Assembly: GCA_024291935.2 (NCBI GenBank)
Contig: CM044322.1
Span: 25,481,405-25,545,404, forward strand
DNA length: 64,000 bases
Origin: Okapia johnstoni
Lineage: Eukaryota > Chordata > Mammalia > Artiodactyla > Giraffidae
Direction of reading: 5' to 3'
In this document: piece by piece, positions 11,257 to 23,283 of the stretch
Numbering within the stretch: position 1 is the stretch's first letter
How the letters are laid out: each line of letters begins with the position of its first letter
Notes under the pieces: model-generated
Database searches by the model: none
The model's input: the letters and a program-made list of their open reading frames with translations, nothing else
What the model was told of the DNA's origin: nothing
Made by a program: the position numbers and the translations under genes

Positions 11257-12846
11257 GCGCTGCACTAAGGTCTAGGGATAGAACATTGGTTCTGCCCTAG
11301 AGGGACTCAGAATATAGTGGGACAGATAACCAGACACTGAAGAGTCCTGTGGTCAGGCGTGGGTGGCTTTGGCATCTCAGATAAACACCGAGATATATTT
11401 GTAGATCACTTCCTTGTTTACAGAGCATCATTGCCAGCATTTTCTCATCTTTTCCACTCAACCATGAGAGAGGTACAAGAGGTTGGGAATTACTATCATT
11501 TCTGTTTTGCAAACCAGCTATTAAGCTTTAATAAAGTAGCCCTTTTTAATATTGTTCCATCCAGCCCATCAAAAAGGGAGTGTAATTGATTTTCTACTTG
11601 TAGGTGGTGACCCTCAGAGTCTTTGCTTCCTGAAGGGGTTTTTAAATAGGGAGAAAGAGAGGGTATAATTTGGGGAAAGAAAAAGATTAAAACCTGGCTT
11701 CAGATATACAACAGCACTCATAACTCACTCATAACTCAGTAGTAGGAAATATACATTCCCAAAGCTAAACTTTATCCCCTCAGAATTATAGAAGGTTTAG
11801 GGTACCAAGAACATGGTTTTCAAAAACCTTTAAATAGAATATAAAAGGTATTACCTCTTCCTCCAAAATATTATTGTCTCCTCATGGTGCCCATTGTCAC
11901 ACTGGCAAATATTTGGCTCCTAAAATAATACCCAACCTCACCATTACCATTTAGATGAGTTGAGATGGAAGAGAGCAATTTTGACCCCCTGGGGGCATTT
12001 GGCAAGGTCTAGAAATATTTTTGTCACAATAAGAGTGGGAGAGGTAGCGGTACTACTGAAATCTGATTGATGGAGGCCAGGCCTCTTGGCTAAACTTCCT
12101 ACAACGCACAGGCTGGCTGTCCACAGCAAAGAATTACCCAGCCTCAATGTCAATAGTGTAAACATCGTGAAAGCCTACTTTTAGACCCAAGGCTGACTTT
12201 TTCATTGATCATGGGACTCCTCCAGCCTTAGAACCATTTTCTTTGAAGCCCTGCAATTGATCATAATTGACCCTCAAGATATATCTTACTTATCCATTTG
12301 TTCATTTTCTCATTCATTCATTGAGCATATACAGTGTGCTGAGCTCTGTGCTAGATTGTGGGGGAACATCAGTGAACACAAAAGAGATCCTTGCTCTCAA
12401 CGGGTCTTGCATTCAAGTGGGGAAGAATGACTCAATATGTAAGCAAACAAATAATGAGTTTCAATATTTGTCTTAAAGATGTATTAGGACCTAATTTCGA
12501 TAAGGGTTCAAATGCTTTCTCTTTTGAATGTGACATTTAAATTGAGATCTGAAATGAGCAAGGGAGAGAGAAAGTGCACTGCCTCTTCTAGTGTTTTATT
12601 GCATATATCTGTACTTTAATTTACTTGTGTATGTTTAGCATTACTCCATGAGTAACTGGAAATAGATCTCCTGGGGTGTTGCATAAAAATCTAAGCAAAT
12701 TATTTATTCCAGAAATTTACATTTAATTTAGGGATTTTAAAAATTCCATCTGGTCCCTTGAGAACAGAGAATCTTTCATCCTTTGCCATGGGTGTTCACT
12801 GAAGAACCAGGATCTCTGTCTTTTCTTGCTGGATGCTGTGGACATA
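11257..12846. other. non-coding DNA with one old repeat
   Basis: No exon is seen. Around 12283-12470 the wording (ttcattgagcatatac, tgtgctgagctctgtgctag) suggests an old MIR/L2-age interspersed repeat that also recurs near 33461 and 61400. Confidence 0.4.
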
Positions 12847-13133
12847 GCTGTTCATTCTCTAAGTTGTGTCCAACTCTTTGCAACCCCATGAACTGCAGCA
12901 CACCAGGCTTCCCTGTCCTTCACTGTCTCCCAGAGTTTGTTTGAATTCATCCTCAATCACCCCCTTCTCCTCCCACCCTCAATCTTTCCCAACATCAGGC
13001 TCTTTTCCAGTAAGTTGGCTCTTCTCAGCAGGTGGCCAAAGTATTGGAGGTTCAGCTTCAGCATCAGGTTTCAATGAATATTCAGGGTTGATTTCCTTTA
13101 GGGTTCACTGGTTTGATCTCCTTGCTATCTAAG
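12847..13133 (-). mobile_element. BovB LINE 3' fragment (antisense)
   Basis: The antisense BovB wording runs from tgttcattctctaagttgtgtcc through tctttcccaacatcaggctc to gatctccttgctatctaagg. It has a deletion where the usual tccattgagtcggtgatgcc block should be. The 88-codon forward frame across it is not a gene. Confidence 0.88.
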
Positions 13134-14153
13134 GACATAGAGACACACAATAGAAGGCTAGCTAGCGTGCTTTCTTTGAGCTACTTAACACATAGGGGTC
13201 AGAATAGATGAAGGGAAAATAGGGAAGATATAGAATTATTTTGAACAAGAAGATGATGAACTGAAGCCACAGTTACTTAACTGAAGAGCTGCTGTATAGC
13301 ACCTGGTCAATAGTTAATTCTCAATTATACACCTATAGATTAGTAACTTTATAAATCACCAGTAGGCAAAGCATTCCTTTTCTGGTGACATGCTCTCCAG
13401 AAATGTAAACCAATGCTCGTCTGAATGAGACATAATTAGAAAGGTAATTTTGTTGTCAATATATTTTTTTCACCATTATGGAATTCAATACAGACTTTTA
13501 ATATTGGTTATTTGGTATTTTTTTAAGCTGTGGCTCCCATCCATTAGTCAGATAATAGAAAGTCTAGTGTATGCCAGATAGTTATAATTCTAAATTAACT
13601 TACATTTAAAATGGTAATTCTTGTACAGAGCTCTTGGGGCTTCCCATTCATGTTTAACTCGAAAATTTCCCAAAGAGCAGCCAGGTAAATTGAGGCATGG
13701 TGTTGATAAGTGTCATTGTTCAAATTCAGTGTTAGATCTGGGAGTGGAGCCATCAGGTTCTCCTAAATGCCAACTCAAGCCAAGATTTCATGTTCTCTCA
13801 CTTTATTGTCTTGGAGTCAATCACACTTAAAGGCAAATTAATGTGATATAGTGACCTGACTATTCCAAGTTCTCATTTATTCGTGGGGAACTTAAAACAA
13901 ATGTACTCATTTTAGCCAGCTTTGTAGTACAGATATTTAATTTCTGAGTGAATATTCTTGTCTCAGGCTACTGAAATGAACCTAATTCCTCTCCCCTCAG
14001 GCCCCCAAAGTATAAGACAAAGAGAAGACACTCAGGATAGAACTGATAATGAGAATCATGGCATAGATTTTAATCAGTTAACTGCTGTTACATAACAAAC
14101 CATCCTGAAATGGAATGACTGAAAACAATAACTATTGATGTACTTCTTATAAT
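13134..14153. other. unassigned non-coding DNA
   Basis: AT-rich and without exon or recognisable repeat. The 69-codon frame at 13621-13830 has no domain. Confidence 0.4.
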
Positions 14154-14163
14154 TCTATGGATT

Positions 14164-14337
14164 TTTAAAAAATATTTATTTTTTATTTGGCATCCCTGGG
14201 TCTTAGTTGCAGCAGGCAGGATTTTCAATTTTTGTTGCATCACATGGAATCTAGTTCCCTGAGCAGTGATTGAACCTGGGCCCCCTGCATTGGGAGCTCA
14301 GAGTCTTAGTCGCTGGACCACCAGGGAAGTCCCTAAG
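14164..14337 (-). mobile_element. CHR-type (tRNA-Glu) SINE, antisense
   Basis: It ends in the antisense head ggaccaccagggaagtccc and contains gtgattgaacctgggccccc and tcttagttgcagc, the cetartiodactyl CHR SINE pattern. A short duplication, tctatggatt (14154-14163 and 14338-14347), flanks it. Confidence 0.85.
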
Positions 14338-14347
14338 TCTATGGATT

Positions 14348-15119
14348 GATTAGGTCATTACACTAAAATGACGTGGGTGGCTGGTCTTGACTGGTCTCAC
14401 TCATATGTTTGTGGTTACTGGGTGGTCTATGGTAGCCTCATGTGGTACGATTTAGCTTTTCTGCACAATCTCTCACATCCCTCTGCTGGGCTAACTCTGG
14501 AGTATTCTCATTGTGGTGACAGAGGTCCGTAAAAAGAGGAAATGGACAAAAGCAACTACATTTCCAGACCACATCTGTATCAAGTTTGCTTCCATTCCAT
14601 TAGCCAGAGCAAATCCATTAAATGTGGGAAGACAGCACCAAAGGAAGTGAAGCATGGGCCATCAACGCAATCAGTCTATCACGTAAAGCAAATCAGAAGA
14701 TTTCTTAGCATACATAATTCTGGATGATTTTTGATCTGTCGGAAATGGGAGTTTGAAGTGTCCTAATTAGCAAGCTTCGTGCACATTCTCTTTTGGAAAG
14801 ACTGCTCCAGTCAGTTTATTTAGAGGGACATGAATTGTACTCTCCTGTCCTGATACACGCACAGAAGACAGACTGTGTTTGAACAGCTGGAGGATATATT
14901 TTAGGAGGGATCTATGTCAAGTTTGGACAGAATGATTTCAAATGGGCCTGTGACCAAGTTGAGAACTGTGGGTTTGTGTTAGCTCTAGAAACATGATGAG
15001 CCATTTAGAGACCATTTTTCTAGCTGGGCATTGGAGCCAGGTGCATGACTGATTAGTTCAACAAATGCTTCCAACCATGTGAAAGGAACAATGGTAAACA
15101 TTGCAGGGAGATGTGAAGA
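14348..15119. other. unassigned non-coding DNA
   Basis: No exon, RNA gene or clear repeat is seen. Confidence 0.4.
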
Positions 15120-15134
15120 ATATAAGTAACGAAA

Positions 15135-15290
15135 GATCGTTGCATACTTACTATGTGCCAAAACCTCTGATGAGGACTTTATCTTATACCTCCATTATCT
15201 CATTTGTGAGGTACATGTTATTTTCCCTATTTTATGGAAGAGGAAATGAGGCCCAGAGAGGAAACTTACTTAAGTTTATGCATCTAGGGA
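15135..15290 (+). repeat. MIR SINE (old)
   Basis: The MIR core wording is clear: acttactatgtgccaaaacc, cattatctcatttgtgaggtac, tattttatggaagaggaaatgaggcccagagagg. It is strongly diverged, as expected for a pre-eutherian element. Confidence 0.75.
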
Positions 15291-15461
15291 GTAGGTGTGC
15301 TACTTTATAAAAATAGCTGTAATCCTTTGCTTTCTTCCCTTGCGCTATGACTCTGCAGACTTTCTCATTCAGAGGGAGAGTCTGTTTCCCCACCCACTCA
15401 AATCTGAGTTGGCCTGTGATCTGCTTTGGTCAAAAGAATGTGGTAAAAGGGTGAGTCAGTT

Positions 15462-15872
15462 TTTCACCATTGAAAAAAGTGTTTGCTGTGGGTTTGTCAT
15501 ATATGGCCTTTATTATGCTGAGATATATTCCTTCTATGTTTACTTTCTGGAGAATTTTTATCGTAAATGGGTGTTGGATGTTGTCAAAAGCTTTTTCTGC
15601 ATCTCTTGAGAAGGTATTATGGTTTTTATCTTTCAATTTGTTACCATGGTATTTCACATTGATTGATTTGTGTATATTGAAGAATCCTTGCATCCCTGGG
15701 ATAAAGCCCACTTGATCATGATGTATGATCCTTTTAATGTGTGGTTGGATTGTTTGCTAGAATTTTGTTGAAGATTTTTGCATCTATATTCATCAATGAT
15801 ATTGACCTGTAATTTTCATTTTTTTGTGTGGTATCTTTGTCTGGTTCTGATATCAGGGTGATGATGGCCTCA
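15462..15872 (-). mobile_element. L1 ORF2 segment, inverted 5' half of a twin-primed insertion
   Basis: Antisense L1 ORF2 (on the minus strand the frame at 15430-15711 carries [15 protein letters not shown], part of the reverse transcriptase). It ends abruptly near catgataact and joins a sense L1 3' end. A perfect 17-bp duplication (15445-15461 and 16053-16069) encloses both halves. Confidence 0.9.
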
Positions 15873-16052
15873 TGATAACTTAAAGGGGTGGGATGGGGTG
15901 GGAGATAGGAGGGAGGTTCAAGAGGGAGGGGACATATGTATACCTATGGCTGATTCGAGTTGATGTATGACAGAAACCAACACAATATTGTAAAGCAATT
16001 ATCCTCCAATTAAAAATAGCTTATATATATATATATATATATGACTGCAAAA
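15873..16052 (+). mobile_element. L1 3' end, sense half of the twin-primed insertion
   Basis: Ruminant L1 3' UTR: aaaggggtgggatggggtggg, tatgtatacctatggctgatt, acacaatattgtaaagcaattatcctcc, then an A-rich tail containing a (TA)n run at about 16021-16042. Confidence 0.92.
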
Positions 16053-16559
16053 AAAAGGGTGAGTCAGTTCAATGCCTAGACCTCAAGATGGCATGCATGC
16101 CTCTTTCTGCTCTGTCCTGAAACCTTGCCTCTGGGCTAGCCAACTAGAAGAGGAAATCTCCAGAATGAAGCAGATATGAGTCTCCTTGCTGAGCCCATCC
16201 CAGACCAGGCAGCCCCCAGCTGACCTACTAAAGTGTCAGTGTGTGAGCAAGCCCAGCTAAAGTCACCCAAACTCAGACCAGGGCAGCAGAATCACCAATC
16301 CTCCTGTAGACCTGTAAGAAATAACAAGTGGTGGTGAGACTAAGTTTCAAGGTGGTTTGTTACATGGCAGGAGCTAACTGATATAATAGAAGAGCCAGTA
16401 TCTGAAGGCAGTCTGACTGATGACTAAGTCCTATGACTGGAAGAAGGGCTGGGAAATGTGGTCCAGCCATGTGCTCAGGACAAAGAGAAACTGGATTTGG
16501 TGAGTCTGCAGTCAGTCTCTGCCACACATGCCCTCTGGTTTCATAGCATTCGTCCAGCT

Positions 16560-17045
16560 TGAAGCCACAGTAAAGGTGGGAGAAATCTTGAATGCATTCA
16601 AGTAAAGGAATGACACAGTTATATTTGGGTGTTTGAAAGATCACTATGGAGGAGGAGGGTGGCTGGATTAGAGTGAGATTGCAGACAGGAGACAGTTTAT
16701 TTTGGCAGGGGATGTTAGGACAGGAAGCTGTGGCATGGGGCAGGAAGATTAAAGAAGGAACATTCAGAAAATGTTTAAGTAGTGATGTCACTAACTGACA
16801 TTTGGATGTGAAAAAGAAAAGACATGTCTTGGATGAATCTTAGATTTTGGCTTGCCTACTTGGGAAAATGATAACACCTGATAAAGGAAGTAGGAAAAGC
16901 GGGCTTGGAGGGGGAGTTTGGTTTCAGATATATGAAGATTGAGGAACTTATGGGACCTCTAGATGGCACTGGGCAGGAAACAGTCAAATATCTCTCTTCA
17001 GCTTTAGAGAAAGTTGTGGGCTGTAGAGATAGAGCTGGTGTCGGC
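16560..17045 (+). repeat. old interspersed repeat, family unnamed
   Basis: The wording aggaatgacacagttatatttgggtgtttgaaagatcactatgg resembles the copy at 40915-41410 (cagagtgacatgatttgactgaag). Both look like one old mammalian repeat that I recognise but cannot name. The long ORFs at 16360-16791 and 16905-17168 run through it and are not genes. Confidence 0.45.
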
Positions 17046-17059
17046 AGCGTATGCACTGG

Positions 17060-18161
17060 TAATTGGAGTTATCAGTCACAGTTCTCAGCAGCGGGCAACA
17101 GAATCTACTCTAACTTAAGTAAAAAAGCCTTTGAAGAAAAAATAAAAGCCTTTGAGATATTTTGGTAGTCCACAGAATCTCCAGAAGGTCTTGACCACTA
17201 GGTTTTGAGACTATGTAAGCCGGAATAAAAGTAGCCAGGAGACACCATGTAACTCCCACAGCTACTGCCTCACACGGCACAGCACCCATGATGCTGAGCA
17301 CAGGACTCTATAGAGCCTCCTCCAGAAATGTCCTGAGGAACCTAGTGCTTACGCCTGCAGCTCACTGAAAGAGACAGTCTCCTCCCTTGCAGTAGCTGCC
17401 TCTTTGTCCATTTCCACCTCATTCAGCAAGAACCTGGGAACCTGAACCACAGGGGAATCTGGGAAATGTAGTTTTAGCTTTCTATATTCTGTAGTCCAAG
17501 GAAGTGGACCTGAGAGCTGGAATGTGTATGGATGTGCCAGCGCATGGTCCCCACCTCCCCACCCAACATAAGCATAGGGGTGATCACACAGGGGAATTCC
17601 ACAGTGAGGAACAGAAGAAGAAACACTCTGGGGAGTAGACAATGAAGTCTCTTTTTCACTTAAACTAGATTGACCTGAGTATCTGTTATTTGCAATCTAA
17701 ATAGGCTTGATTAATAGGGTACCCGAGTTTTACAGAAATGCCGTTCTTCCTACCCAGTGTACCCAGTGTCATCCTGTCAATATGCCATGTGTCCCCTTAC
17801 ATGATAAGCAGAGGCATCTAGACACTTTTAATTAAGTTCTAGGATACTTCTTGCCTATGCATTTACAAATTCAAGTGATATTATACACTTTGTTTATATA
17901 CTTATGCAGTCAAGCACAGGACTTGAATCCCAAGAAGACCAGTACAGAGTGACAATTGTGTTAAATCAACAACGTACTAGTTTGAAGTTTGAATACATGC
18001 ACAGATGTGGCACAAAGAGTTTTATTTCTGGCCCTGGGCAAAAAACGAACCAAACAAAATATGTGTTATTCTGGAAGCACAAGCTGTACTCTGGTGCTTA
18101 TGAGTGATGTACATCACATTTGAATGCCTTTGGTGGGTTTTAGACATATTTTTCAAACATT
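17060..18161. other. unassigned non-coding DNA
   Basis: No exon found. Overlapping minus-strand frames of 61-97 codons at 17349-17659 show no domain and no conserved splice signals. Confidence 0.4.
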
Positions 18162-18171
18162 TTTTCAATGT

Positions 18172-18343
18172 GGACCATTTTTAAAGTTTTTATTGACTTT
18201 GTTGCAATATTGCTTCTGCTTTTATGTATTGGTTTTTTGGCCCCAAAACACATGGGATCTTAGCTCCTCAACCAGGGATGAAAGCTGCACCCCCTGCACT
18301 GGAAGGTAAAGTCTTAACCACTGGACCACCAGGGAAGTCCCAA
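18172..18343 (-). mobile_element. CHR-type SINE, antisense
   Basis: It shows aaagtttttattgactttgttgc, aaccagggatgaaagctgc and the antisense head ccactggaccaccagggaagtccc. The duplication ttttcaatgt flanks it at 18162-18171 and 18344-18353. Confidence 0.85.
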
Positions 18344-18500
18344 TTTTCAATGTATTTTTAAATGAAAGCTGAATCAATGTGTGTAGAACTTTTGGCATAT
18401 CTCTTCAAAACCCCACAGTTATGCAGGACACAATTTGGACATGGATGGCCCACGCTGTGTTTTTTTCTAACTTCATCAAAATGGACCAACTCCTTTTTTT

Positions 18501-18897
18501 ATGGGTTGAATTGTGTCCTCTAAAGAAAGGTAGAGAGTGCTACCCTCTAAATCTCAGAAAGTGAACTTTTTTGGACATATGGTCTTTACCAAGGGAATCA
18601 AGTTAAATAAAGTCATTAGAACGGGCTTTAATTACATATGCCTGTTGTCCTCATAAAAAGGGGAAATTTGGAGGCAGAGACAAATATGCACAGATAGGAG
18701 ACAAGTGAAGACACGGAGGGAGACCTCCATGTGAAGGAGAAGGACTGGAGTGATGGACATACAAACCAAGGAACACTGGAGCTACAAAAAGCTAGGAGAA
18801 AGACAGGGACCAGGTTATTCCTTACATCTTTCAGTAGGAACCAAAACTAATACCACCTTGGTTTGGAGCTTCTGACCTCCAAGACAGTGAGCCTATG
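18501..18897 (+). mobile_element. MaLR (MLT1/MST-like) LTR, left part
   Basis: It starts atgggttgaattgtgtcctctaaag and proceeds through attagaacgggctttaatta, gtgaagacacggagggaga and ggagcttctgacctccaaga, the standard order of an ERVL-MaLR LTR. Its last part lies at 20521-20575, beyond an L1 insertion. No coding region is present. Confidence 0.75.
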
Positions 18898-18910
18898 AAT
18901 TGCTATTGTT

Positions 18911-19310
18911 TTTATCTTTCAATTTGTTTACGTGGTATATCACATTGATTGATTGTGTATACTGAAGAATCCTTGCATCCCTGAGATAAGGCCCACTTGA
19001 TCATGCTGTATGATCCTTTTTATGTATTGCTGGATTCTGTTTGCTAGAATTTTGTTGAGGATTTTTGTATCTATGTTCATCAGTGGTATTGGCCTGTAGT
19101 TTTCTTTTTTTGTGACATCTTTGCTGGTTTTGGTATCAGGGTGCTGCCAGCCTCGTAGAATGAGTTCAGAAGTTTTCCTTCTTCTGAAATTTTCTGAAAG
19201 AGTTTGAGCAGTGTAGGTGTTAGCTCTTCTCTGAACTTCTGGTAGAGTTCACCTATGAAGCCATCTGGCCCTGGGCTTTTATTTGTTGAAATATTTTTGG
19301 CTCTTATAGG
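18911..19310 (-). mobile_element. L1 ORF2 segment, inverted half of a second twin-primed L1
   Basis: Antisense L1. The minus-strand frame at 19080-19334 contains [12 protein letters not shown], a reverse-transcriptase signature of L1 ORF2. It joins a sense L1 segment near 19310. The whole insertion lies in a MaLR LTR between near-identical repeats (aattgctattgtttt at 18898 and aattactattgtttt at 20508). Confidence 0.9.
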
Positions 19311-20507
19311 ATAACACAGGCAGCAACTTGACATAAATCATAGCAAGATCCTCTATGACTCATCTCCTAGAATAATGGAAATAAAAACGAAGATAAACAA
19401 GTGGGACCTAGTTAAACTTAAAAACTTTTGCACAGCAAAGGAAACTACAAACAGGGTAAAAAGACAACCCTCAAAATGGGAGAAAATAAGAGCAAATGAA
19501 ACAACTGGCAATGGATTAATCTCCAAAATATACAAGCAGCTCATACAGCTCAATAACCCAATCAAAAAGTAGGCACTAGACCTAAAGACATTTCTCCAAA
19601 GAAGACATACAGATGTCTAATAAACACATGAAAAGAAGCTCAACATCACTCAAATCAGAACTACAGTGAGGTATCACTTCACACTGGTCAGAATGGCCAT
19701 CATCAAAAAATTTACAAGCAAAAAATGCTGGAGAGAGTGTGGAGAAAAGGGAGCTCTTTTGCACTTTTGGTGCAAATGTAAATTGGTACAGCCACTATAG
19801 AAAACAGTATGGAGATTCCTTAAAAAACTAAGAATAAAACTACCATATGACCCAACAATCCCACTACTGGACATATACCCTGAGGAAACTATAATCGAAA
19901 AATACACAGTATCCCAGTGTTCCTGGCAGCACTATTTACAATAACCAGGGCATGGAAATGACCTAGATGTCCATTGACAGATAAATGGATAAAGAAATTG
20001 TGGAACATATACACAATGGGATATTACTCAGGCATAAAAAGGAATGCATCTGAATCACTTCTAATGAGGTAGATGAACCTAGAGCCTATTATACAGAATG
20101 AAGTCAGAAAAAGAAAAACAAGTATCGTATATTAACGCATATGTATGGAATCTAGAAAGATAGTACTGATGAACCTATTTGCATGGCAGCAATGGAGATA
20201 CAGACATGGGGAATAGGCTTGTGGACACAGTGGGGGAAGGAGAGGGAGGGACTAATTGAAAGAATAGCATTGAAACATATATGTTACTGTATGTAAAATA
20301 GATAGCCAATGGGAACTTGCTGTATGATACAGGGAGCTCAAACCCAGTGCTCTGTGACAACCTAGAGGGGTAGGTTGGATGGGGAGAGGGATGGGAGGAA
20401 GGTTCAGGAGGGAGGGAACATATGTATATCTATGGCTGACTCATGTTGATGTATGGCAGAAACTAACAATATTAGTTAAATTATTGGTTTAACATTAAAA
20501 TTTTAAA
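19311..20507 (+). mobile_element. L1 ORF2 C-terminus and 3' UTR (sense half)
   Basis: A sense L1 of about 1.2 kb. The frame at 19375-19572 encodes the ORF2 C-terminal region (KINKWDLVKLKNFCTAKE), then stops. The rest follows L1 order through ggataaagaaattgtggaacat and gatagtactgatgaacctatt to tatggctgactcatgttgatg and an A-rich end. Several stops make it inactive. Confidence 0.92.
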
Positions 20508-20520
20508 AATTACTATTGTT

Positions 20521-20575
20521 TTAAGCCACCTGGTTTGTGGTACTTTGTTATGGCAGCCACAGGAAACTAATGCAC
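20521..20575 (+). mobile_element. MaLR LTR, right part
   Basis: It continues the LTR broken at 18897: ttaagccacctggtttgtggtactttgttatggcagccacaggaaactaatgc, the conserved MaLR LTR terminus. Confidence 0.75.
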
Positions 20576-20686
20576 ACTTACTAATGAAAAGATCACAGAC
20601 TAAGAAAGAATGAGACATTTTTATACCAGGTATAGTGTGATTCAGTTGTTATGTGTTTTTTTTTATTGGTTTAATGGCATAATACA

Positions 20687-20896
20687 GTAGTGTTAGTCAC
20701 TCAGTCATGTCCAACTCTTTGTGATCCCATGGACTGTAGCCCATCAAGCTCCCCTGTCCATGGAATTTTCCAGGCAAGAACAGTGAAGTGGGTAGCCATT
20801 CCTTTCTCCAGGGGGTCTTCCCAACCCAGGGATCAAACTCAGGTCTCCTGCATTGCAGGCAGATTCTTTACCATCTGAGCCACCAGGGAAGCCCCT
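20687..20896 (-). mobile_element. Bov-tA SINE, full-length antisense
   Basis: It runs from gtgttagtcactcagtcatgtcc to gccaccagggaagcccc with every Bov-tA landmark in order. The frames crossing it (including a 117-codon minus frame containing FPGGSDGKESACNAGD) are the usual SINE-derived pseudo-peptides. Confidence 0.93.
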
Positions 20897-22140
20897 TAAT
20901 GATGTGAAAGTGATTGCCATTGAAGACCAGCATGCACGTTTCCTTCCTCTCCAAGGAGTAACAGTCCTGAATGCTGCACCTAGAAGCTTGTATTTCATCT
21001 CAGGAAAGTGTCTGATAAGGACTGGATGACTGTGTTTTATCAGCAGTTGTTGTAGGTGGTATCCCTGTTGTTTATGCCACGGATGCCAACATCTCACATA
21101 ATTTGTTGATGCCCTATTGTTGGTTTCTCTGTGTCATGGGAGTTGTCACCTGGCTTATGCTTTGCTTTTTATCATCATTATTGCCTCCACTCTGTCATCT
21201 TTCCAACTCTAAATCAAAGGGAAGCGTGTCTTCTCTCATCTGGGAAGTATTTCAGATGCATATTATTAGGATGGAGAAGCACTTGACATTTCAGATCATC
21301 AGGAGGGCCTCTTAATCAGTTTCAGCTGAACTTTGATACTTTCGGAGGACTCTGGGGGCAAATAAGCAAGTGAAATGGAGATTTAGCAAAGTTCACTGGT
21401 GCAGTTGCCCTCAGACAGAGTCATAGCTGCTACCCCAAGACAGGCATGCTGGCTCTCTCCCGGGAATGAGCATCTGTCTCAGTGTGGCAAAACTGGTTGT
21501 CATTCTTCCCCCAGCATCTTCTGCCTTTGGGGGAATTGTGGTGTAGATTAAATCTCTGCCCCTGGACTTTTCCACCTCCCCTGACTGCCACCCCCTTCAT
21601 CCACATGAGACTTCTGTCTCTTCTGACTCTGGGTGAGCCTCCCTCAATCAGGTTTACCCCGCCCACGTTGTTTTCTGTATCCCCAGACTCCTCCTCTCCC
21701 ACCAAGCCCTGAGAAGGCGGTTCATCTGTTATCACATTTACATTTTGAAGGAGGGAAGGCTCAGGACAAATGGAATTCTTCTAGTAAGGGTTTGTTTCAT
21801 GCTCATCCTGTGCTGGACAGTGCGGTTGCCCATTCTTTCTAGTCTTGCAGAGTAGTGTGGAAAGAAGCATGGAAGAAAAAAATGTAGAGAGCTGGGGAAG
21901 AGAGTAAGGAACCCAAGTCAGAGTAGCTGACAGGAGGGGGAAGGATGCTGGCCAGTACTTCCAAGAGGCTTGAATCCGAGTAGTGTGGACATCATTAAGG
22001 TCTGTTGTAGGCAGAGATTTGGGGTTGAGAAATCTCATCCTATTAAGTGACTGTCTTCTTAGTCTAACTGTAGGACAATCTTGTTTCTTTTGTGTCAACC
22101 TGTTCTGGATTTGGTTGGAGTATTCAAGCACAGCATTTTT
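20897..22140. other. unassigned non-coding DNA
   Basis: No exon or named repeat found. Several open frames of 70-116 codons at 21430-22131 overlap each other on both strands, which argues for chance openness. Confidence 0.4.
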
Positions 22141-22482
22141 TTAAATTCCAGTTTTATTGAGATACAACTGATAAAGAGCTCTATTTAAGTTCAAGGTGTA
22201 CAGCATAATGATTTGACTTATATACATCATGAAATGATTATCCCAGTAAGTTTAGGGAACATCTATCATCTCATATAGATTACAATTTTTTTTAATAAAT
22301 TTTTTTCATTATGATGAGAACTTTTAGGATTTACTTTTTGTATACTAGTTATATAAATCATGTTATATATTATTTATTTGTAACTGGAAGTTTGTTCCTT
22401 TTCAGTGTTTTCATCCAATTCCCCTTCTGCTCAACTCCTGCCTCTGGTGACAACAAATCTGATCTCTTTTTCCTGAATTTGT
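22141..22482 (-). mobile_element. L1M 3' fragment (antisense), first copy
   Basis: The antisense L1 3' wording is clear: ttccagttttattgagatacaactgat, gttcaaggtgtacagcataatg and, later, gcctctggtgacaacaaatctgatctc. Confidence 0.85.
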
Positions 22483-22489
22483 TTGTTTA

Positions 22490-23270
22490 TTTTTAAAGTA
22501 TAGTGGACATACAACCCTACGTTAGTTCCTGGTATACAAAATAGTGATTTAATATTTCTATACATCACAAAATGATCACCACAGTACGTCTAGTTGCCAT
22601 CTGTCACCATACAAAGAGTTTACGTAATTATTGACTATATTCCCCACACTGTACCTTCGTACCTGTGACTCATTTACTTGTAACTAAAAGTTTGTGCCTC
22701 TTAATCTCCCTCACCTATTCTCTCATTCCTCTTCCCCTCTCCCCTCAGGCAATCACCTGTTTCTTCTCTGTATCTATGACTTCATTTCTGTTTGGTTGTA
22801 TTTGTTCATTTGTTTTTTTTAGATTCCACATATAAGTGAAATCATACAGTATTTGTCTTTATGAGTTATTGTACTTAGCATAACACCTTTCAGGTTCATC
22901 CATGTTGCTGCAAATGGCAAAATTTCATTCTTTTATACATCTGAGGAATACTCCAGTGTGTGTGTGTGTGTGTGTGTACCACATCTTTATCCATTCATCT
23001 TTTGATGGACACATAGGTTGCTTGCATACCCTGGCTGTTGTAAATAATTCTGCAGTGAACATAGAAGTGCAGGTAGTTTTTTTGAATTAATGTTTTTGTT
23101 TTCTTTGGATAAATAACCAGAGGGGAATTGCTGGATTGTATCGTAGCTCTATTTTTAATTTTTAGGAAAAACCTCCACACTGTTTTCCATAGTGGCTACA
23201 CCGGTTTACATTCCCACCAACAGTGCATGAGGGTTCCCTTTTCTCCACATCCTCACCAATGCTTATTATT
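22490..23270 (-). mobile_element. L1M 3' fragment (antisense), second copy
   Basis: The same L1 3' region starts again (tttaaagtatagtggacatacaac, caaaatgatcaccacagtacg) and continues through agattccacatataagtgaa and tccatgttgctgcaaatggc. Two antisense L1 3' ends therefore sit head to tail. A (GT)n run lies inside at 22956-22977. Confidence 0.88.
22956..22977. repeat. (GT)11 microsatellite
   Basis: Eleven gt units fall where the L1 consensus has its attccattgtgtg segment, so the microsatellite grew from the L1 sequence. Confidence 0.9.
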
Positions 23271-23283
23271 TGTTGTAGTTTTT

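Larger units (their letters stand above)
15305..16385 (+). repeat. old mammalian MLT/MER-like repeat split by an L1
   Basis: The flanks of the L1 at 15462-16052 join into one older repeat: ggcctgtgatctgctttggtcaaaagaatgtgg on the left, and a run ending ttcaaggtggtttgttacatggc on the right. The wording is familiar from old mammalian LTR/MER elements, but I cannot name the family. Its interruption gives the relative age of the L1. Confidence 0.5.

Noticed and set aside
20744..21097. 117-codon ORF with a recurring FPGGSDGKESACNAGD peptide
   Set aside because: The peptide is encoded by Bov-tA SINEs wherever they occur (also 27228-27443 and 48385-48714); it is a known source of false gene calls in ruminant genomes.
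21430..22131. Cluster of open frames of 70-116 codons
   Set aside because: Frames are open on both strands and in several phases, with no domain, splice context or start context; consistent with chance.
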